A stretch of DNA of 64,000 nt from Hyphodiscus hymeniophilus (taxonomy: Eukaryota; Ascomycota; Leotiomycetes; Helotiales; Hyphodiscaceae). The stretch spans positions 1,922,001 to 1,986,000 of the forward strand of contig VNKQ01000006.1 in NCBI GenBank assembly GCA_016508695.1, in the 5' to 3' direction. The notes beneath the pieces are model-generated. The model worked only from the letters and a program-made list of their open reading frames with translations, had not been told where the DNA came from and did no database searches. Shown piece after piece: positions 59,061-64,000 of this stretch. Position 1 is the first letter of the stretch, and each line of letters begins with the position of its first letter. Both the position numbers and the translations under genes were made by a program.

Positions 59061-59718
59061 GCTTTACGTCGTGGGGTCGTATATGGAGGGTTGTACCTGC
59101 ACCTGCAACAATGGAAGTTAATGACCACAAGCCCTGAAGATCCTCTTGCACAAAGGACGACCCCAACCGGAGTTGTTTGTGTATTATTGGAAGTCGGATT
59201 AAATTCAGGGTAAAACCCGGATATGAAAGGTTGTTATTACCCTGTCTTGTATTAGTCGATTTGACGCGTGAATTCTGCGAAGCTGTGGGCTCTGTGTCAT
59301 GGCTTGTACCTTAACTGAAACTCCCACTCACATTGGCAAGCTATTGCGTTTAACATCACGGCTCTGGCAATTTCGCATCATTCGAGGATCAATCGTTATC
59401 AAGATTCCCGATGAAGTTTCCCATCATGATTGAAGCACCGGAACTCCCAACTCATCCCATGTCATCGAGCCTACTAGGCGAGGAATATTCACAGATGGTT
59501 CCCCTCTTATTCCTGCCATGAGCGTGTGATTAATATCAGACATTTCCAACACTACCGGTAATATAAGAACTATCTCTTCTCTCTTGCTTACACTCGAAAC
59601 AAGAACCAACTGCTCCATTGCGAGCCACAACGAACTCAACTACCCGCTACCAAGAATACCTGTGTCGCTCCCTGTCCTTACACCAACCACAGCAAACTCT
59701 CCATCCACTTCTCCAAAA
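59061..59718. other. Intergenic
   Basis: About 660 bp. The frame of the next gene is open from 59584 but has no ATG before 59719. No other feature is seen. Confidence 0.4.
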
Positions 59719-60588
59719 ATGTCATCAGAACCCCTTGACCAACCGACTCCTCCCGCTACATCACAATCTAACTCCACAACCACCGAAGCCGCATGTCTTC
59801 GACATCTAGACAACCTCACTATCATCCTTGAGGAACTTGTTGAGAGGCTCTCCGTTCTCTCCATATACGAAATCGCCGCCATTGCCTCAACTTCTTCACA
59901 GAAGCCATCTTCTTTGCCACGCCTGGCTTCCGACAAGCTCAAAATGGCTCTCGCAAGACTTGAAGTGCGAGACATCGTCCAGCTCCTTCAGCTCAACCAC
60001 GCTGCGGCAAGGGATCAGGATATCAGACTGGCCAATCGTCTTTGGGGTGCGAGGTTGAGAAGGATCTATGATGTTGCGCAGGAAGCGGGAGATGATTCTG
60101 AGGGGGCTGACAGTGAGGGTAAGGAAGAGGGTGAAGGTGAGGGGTCTGGGAAGGGGAAAGGAAGGATGAAGGGAACGGTGAGGCGGAATGAGTCCTTGGA
60201 CGCCGTGGAATTGGCTAATGAGCGCTGGAGTGAGAGGTTGAGAGGGATCCATGATGCGGCTATTGATGCTGAGAAGTTGAGAGCGGAAGTCACGACGGCC
60301 ATCTCGCGCAATGATGGCGTGCTAAAGGAAGAAGGCAGTGTTGTTCGTGCCTCTGGATCAGGGGCTCAGAGTGCAACAAAGACAGATGGGGGGGTTGATA
60401 AGGGAGAGGAGTCTTTGAGAGTGAACAATCGGAGTGACGACAAGCACATTCAATCACATAATAAGGACTCCTCGGTAGTCTCGGAGATGGACGAAGACGA
60501 TACTCCCTCCGTCCTTTTTGAAGAAGAAGGGGCGGCAACTCAAAGACTGCCGACGAGTGCTGAAAAGGGGAACGCTGTGATGAGGTAG
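59719..60588 (+). CDS. Acidic protein with two copies of a helical repeat
   Basis: Single-exon gene of 289 residues that I do not recognise. After a Ser/Thr/Pro-rich start, a helical part (HLDNLTIILEELVERLSVL) is followed by two similar 20-residue units, LANRLWGARLRRIYDVAQEA and LANERWSERLRGIHDAAIDA, separated by a Glu/Gly/Lys tract (GKEEGEGEGSGKGKGRMKG). The C-terminus is acidic and probably disordered (SEMDEDDTPSVLFEEEG). The frame is long for chance, and composition is protein-like. A role cannot be named. Confidence 0.6.
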   Translation: MSSEPLDQPTPPATSQSNSTTTEAACLRHLDNLTIILEELVERLSVLSIYEIAAIASTSSQKPSSLPRLASDKLKMALARLEVRDIVQLLQLNHAAARDQDIRLANRLWGARLRRIYDVAQEAGDDSEGADSEGKEEGEGEGSGKGKGRMKGTVRRNESLDAVELANERWSERLRGIHDAAIDAEKLRAEVTTAISRNDGVLKEEGSVVRASGSGAQSATKTDGGVDKGEESLRVNNRSDDKHIQSHNKDSSVVSEMDEDDTPSVLFEEEGAATQRLPTSAEKGNAVMR

Positions 60589-60920
60589 GGGCATGGGGGA
60601 AAATTTTAAATCTCCGAGCAAGCAGATGCGGGGAGAATTTATTGCAATGCATGGTTCTAGTTGAGTCTCGAGTGGATATCGAGATTGGGCGAAGCTGATC
60701 GTGAGAAGGGTATTTTGGTGTCCTACATCTTGGAAATAGTAACAAACCCGGGTGATATTGCGTGGGCTTTCAATGCTTTTCACTTTCTCTTTCCTTTGGT
60801 CTTCAGTGAAGGTCGTAGAATGACGTCTCCATCGAACGAACCAATGCAGTTGATCTATCAAATCTTGAATTTCGAGTATCAATTCAGCGTCTCGGGCCAA
60901 GCGGCTCACTACACAACGAA
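60589..60920. other. Intergenic, convergent 3' ends
   Basis: 332 bp between two convergent genes. Open frames here run antisense to or past the gene ends and are not supported. Confidence 0.4.
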
Positions 60921-62465
60921 CTACTGTGTGTGGGCTTTATACAAGACCGAAGAATCCAGCACAGCCCCTGTTGAAGACCTGATGAAGTCCACCTGAAGGT
61001 TGTTCTCGTCTTTGAACGTTACCGTCGCGTAGCTGAAGTCATCAGCGTAGGCGAAAGCATTGTACGATACGTTACTACCGACCGAGCTTAGACCCTCAAT
61101 ATTTCCAGCACCTCCAGCAACGATGTACATCGGCGCCTGTGGATCATTCATACCAGCCGGGTCAGCAATGCTGTCGTTCACTGGCACGAATCGTTGACTG
61201 TTGTGAACGTGGCCGAAAACAGCCAAGTCGACGCCGTATTTGTACAGAAGCGGTTCGAAGGCATCTTGGCAGGAGCTGCAAATATTGCCACTACCACCAG
61301 TGGAATACCAGGGACGATGACCGCCGACGATGAGCCAAGGAGTCACGGTGCGATCGACAGACGCAAGATCAGCCTCGAGAAATTCTAGCTGCTGGTTCGG
61401 GCACCGAAGGGCCCACTGTCCAATCCAGCTGATCCACCTGGAGCATCAGGTGCGTCAGAAAAGTCCGTTTCAGTATCGAACATAACGAAGTGGACCATGC
61501 CATACTCAAACGAGTACCAGAACGGAGGCTTCGCGAGCGTCTGAGCTTTGTTGGCGTTGACCATAGCGGTGGTATTCGCCGACGTAGACGAGAAGGCAGT
61601 AGGCATGGTTTGACCAAATCGATTCATGAAGTTCGGTGAAGTTCTTTTGCCCTGTTGGGCAGAGACCTGTGGTGTAGTCGATCTCTTCACAATCAGCTTC
61701 GTGGTTCCCGGGACTGGCCATGTAGGCTTTGCGGCCGGCGATGGGTGCAAGCTGGTCGTAAAACTGCTCCAAGATGGCCTCATAAGCATCGACCTCGTCG
61801 AGAAGATTGTGAGGCTTGAGGTACCAGTCGTCGGCGTAAGCGAAGTCTCCTGGGTGCACCACGAGCTCGTAGTCATCAATGTTATCGGCAAGGCGTCCTA
61901 TCGTTGTGTGATTCAACGATGGCTCGATTGAAGGAATAGTATCCCTCTTCGTCTGGTCCATCTCGATCGTGAAACCGTCTGCACGATAAACACCCAGGTC
62001 AATGACAACACTCATTGTGAAGGCTGTCTTATCGCCGGTCGTCCGAGGACTGAAGAAGTGCTCGACACTGGAGTTTGTCGACACAATCTTATAGTAGTAG
62101 GTTGTCGCTGGTGCCAAGCCTGGAAGTGTTACAGCGTTGGAGTAAGTCCGAGAAGTAGCATAGGTGACTGATGAACTCGAGCAAGCCTCCAAAGTCAAGG
62201 CGGCACTAGAGCTTCCATACTGAACGCATGGCTTTGCTAAATGCTCGTACGTGTTCCAACCAATTGAAATTGCTGGGCAAAGTATCAGCGTTTTTCTCGA
62301 GTGTACAGAATCAAAAACATATGGAAACTCACCATTAGCACCGCTAATGGCAATACGCTGTTGGACAGGAGTTGTCTTATCCACGGGAATAGGAGGATAA
62401 TTGGCAGCGATTACACAAGTTGCCAAAACTGGTATCGCCTTAATCAAGGTGAATAAAGCAGCCAT
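60921..62465 (-). CDS. Secreted purple acid phosphatase, with two compensating frameshifts
   Basis: Metallophosphatase releasing phosphate from organic esters, likely secreted. Exons 62465-62333 and 62272-60921 give 494 residues. A signal peptide (about residues 1-20) precedes a fibronectin-like N-terminal domain. Metal-site motifs appear in order: VIDLGVYRADG, GDFAYADDWY, GNHEADC, GGHRPWY and GHVHNSQR. The frame shifts by +1 near 61628-61645, where an 8-bp word TGAAGTTC is repeated at 10-bp spacing. It shifts back near 61397-61405, before NQQLEFLEADL. The conserved middle part (FMNRFGQTMPTAF to WYSFEYGMVHFVMFDTETDF) is only open in the shifted frame. Either two assembly indels or a mutated allele. 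Confidence 0.82.
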
Positions 62466-62952
62466 GATTGAAAGTGTATTATAAAGTACGAATTATGTAA
62501 GGAAAACCTCAACTGTAAATCATAGTTGAAGCTCACTGTCTCCGAGGACTACGAGGTTGATATACTGTACTTGCCCCGCCCCGTGTCGCAGAAATCGGCT
62601 CCAAAGTGTGCAGGGGTTGGTAGCTCGTGGGACAACGATAGGACAACAGGAGGACAAGAGCAGGCGCTGAAAAACAAGATTAAGATCGGTTTCGGCCTTC
62701 ATGCCTAGAAAAGAAGGCGGCTGACTTGCCTGCAGAACATATGTCGGCTTTCCCAATGGTTGTGGTTTACCGCACTACTTTCCCCGGTCATTACGTGCCT
62801 GGACGATACACAGGGTTTAAGCCACGCCAGTCCTGGCTGCAGAGCATTCAAAGGTTTCTACTGGTAATCTTGAGACCTGTCTTCATAATTGCTACAAAGT
62901 GTGTAAAACCTCTGATTATTTTTCCCAAACCTAACAACTACAGATCCTTGTC
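62466..62952. other. Intergenic, phosphatase promoter
   Basis: About 490 bp with no gene seen. Confidence 0.4.
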
Positions 62953-64000
62953 CTAAACAATATCCCTTGGCTGGCCCGTCTCTCCATCTCCGTCGAGCAC
63001 ATAGGCCTCATATAGTGTTCCAGCTCTGTGCGCCAACTTCAAGATTGCTTTCCATTTCTTCCTTCTGTCGGCTAGCTTATTGTGCTCAGCCTCCAACTGA
63101 GATGATGCCACACGCTTCGGTGGCATTTTCTTGCCTGTGAGCTTTGCAAACATCTGAATCATCTCATCCTCCTTCAATCCTGCTCGCAGATTCTGTTTGA
63201 ACTTCTTCGTGATCTCTTTTGAGATCCTCTGGTTCACTACAGCCTCGCTCTCGACCGGAGAACCGGCACTAAGGTCTTTGTACTTGCTTAGTAACTCCGG
63301 TGTGGGCACCCACATTTGGTAGTTCGTATGGTCCATGTCATTCTTCTTAAACCATAACGATATTAATGTATCTAAAATGCCTTCGAGAATTTTGCGGTCG
63401 ATTTCGTATGTGGCTGCAAAGACCAGCGGTAGATCTACCCGATCGAGGCAGAGCCTCTTGGCCAAGTCTGCGAATGCACCTTTCTTTATCAAAGGCAGGA
63501 GATTAGCGTGGAGAAGTTTGTTACGAATTCCGTATTGCTTGACTATTTGCAAGGTATCGTTTGGATCTAATCCGAGATCATGGCTTGCAACTGAAATGGC
63601 GTGAGTGATTTGAATTTTGTCGTGAGGATATTCCCCTCCGTATCTCAAATATCTCTCGTAGGCTGGTCTTTCATCATCGAGACGCTTTGCGGTATCTGAC
63701 CAGTATGTTTTTGAGAGGAGATCCCATCCTTCCACTTTTCCCTTCTCTGCTGCAACTTTCACGTTGTTGCAGATTCCTGCAAAGTAATCTCCGTATCTGC
63801 CATAAAAGGCGGTTCTTTGGAGGTTTAGAATTTCATCTTGAAGCTCTTGTGAAGATTTCGTCCTCGTTAATTGCATACACATGTTATGCTGAATTCCTTG
63901 TTCCGCTGCTCGAAGAAAAGCTCGACAGGAATCCTCGATGGCTTTGCGTTCTTCAGGAGTAGCTTCAAAAATCTCCCCTTCTTCGACATCCAGAATATCC
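62953..64000 (-). CDS. Unidentified protein, N-terminus beyond the window
   Basis: Open frame running off the right edge; 349 codons are visible and no intron is needed. I do not recognise the family. The sequence is charged and mostly helical: EEGEIFEATPEERKAIEDS at the visible start, ITHAISVASHDLGLDPNDTL in the middle, and a Lys-rich C-terminal part (KEITKKFKQNLRAG, KLADRRKKWKAIL) ending GQPRDIV. There is no membrane span. Codon-like composition across the whole length and continuity to the edge support a real gene. Confidence 0.72.
   Translation of the reverse strand, partial: DILDVEEGEIFEATPEERKAIEDSCRAFLRAAEQGIQHNMCMQLTRTKSSQELQDEILNLQRTAFYGRYGDYFAGICNNVKVAAEKGKVEGWDLLSKTYWSDTAKRLDDERPAYERYLRYGGEYPHDKIQITHAISVASHDLGLDPNDTLQIVKQYGIRNKLLHANLLPLIKKGAFADLAKRLCLDRVDLPLVFAATYEIDRKILEGILDTLISLWFKKNDMDHTNYQMWVPTPELLSKYKDLSAGSPVESEAVVNQRISKEITKKFKQNLRAGLKEDEMIQMFAKLTGKKMPPKRVASSQLEAEHNKLADRRKKWKAILKLAHRAGTLYEAYVLDGDGETGQPRDIV

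Overview
The window is nuclear DNA of a filamentous ascomycete (Pezizomycotina). The signs are GT-AG introns of about 45-80 nt in nearly every gene, two Zn2Cys6 regulators, a HET-domain gene, TRI12-type and monocarboxylate-type MFS carriers, and a long AT-rich block whose old coding motifs carry only transition-type damage, as expected of repeat-induced point mutation (RIP). The class cannot be fixed from sequence alone. Exon junctions were assigned by hand from splice sites, reading phase and conserved protein motifs.

Region 1 (53-483) is a small CCHC zinc-knuckle gene broken by a one-base shift. Region 2 (2139-27929) is a compact catabolic gene cluster of twelve genes: two FAD aromatic hydroxylases, a TRI12-type transporter, two cytochromes P450, two paralogous Zn2Cys6 regulators, a fumarylacetoacetase-family hydrolase, a gentisate 1,2-dioxygenase-type double cupin, an aldehyde dehydrogenase, a zinc alcohol dehydrogenase and an amidohydrolase-type aromatic decarboxylase. 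Read as a pathway, decarboxylation, P450 oxidation of a side chain, alcohol to aldehyde to acid oxidation, ring hydroxylation to gentisate, ring cleavage and C-C hydrolysis are all present. A separate maleylpyruvate isomerase gene was not seen. An 8-bp word, GCGGGGTA, recurs in five of the intergenic regions.

Region 3 (28554-33580) holds an SRPK-like kinase with a probable GC-AG intron, a four-span membrane protein and an MFS multidrug-type carrier. Region 4 (34495-43097) is a transposon block: a 4,985-bp Ty1/copia element with 104-bp LTRs and a GAACT target duplication, followed 100 bp later by a 3,518-bp element with 105-bp terminal inverted repeats and a TA duplication. Both are heavily decayed.

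Region 5 (43315-64000) is an ordinary gene-rich segment: a DAO-type FAD oxidoreductase, an unidentified 694-residue protein, a HET-domain gene with a frameshift, cytosolic tyrosyl-tRNA synthetase, a monocarboxylate-type MFS carrier, a divergent Ca2+/H+ exchanger, an acidic repeat-containing protein, a secreted purple acid phosphatase with two compensating frameshifts, and a conserved-looking gene that runs off the right edge. Several single-base breaks recur (zinc-knuckle, HET, phosphatase), so assembly indels must be weighed against real pseudogenization.
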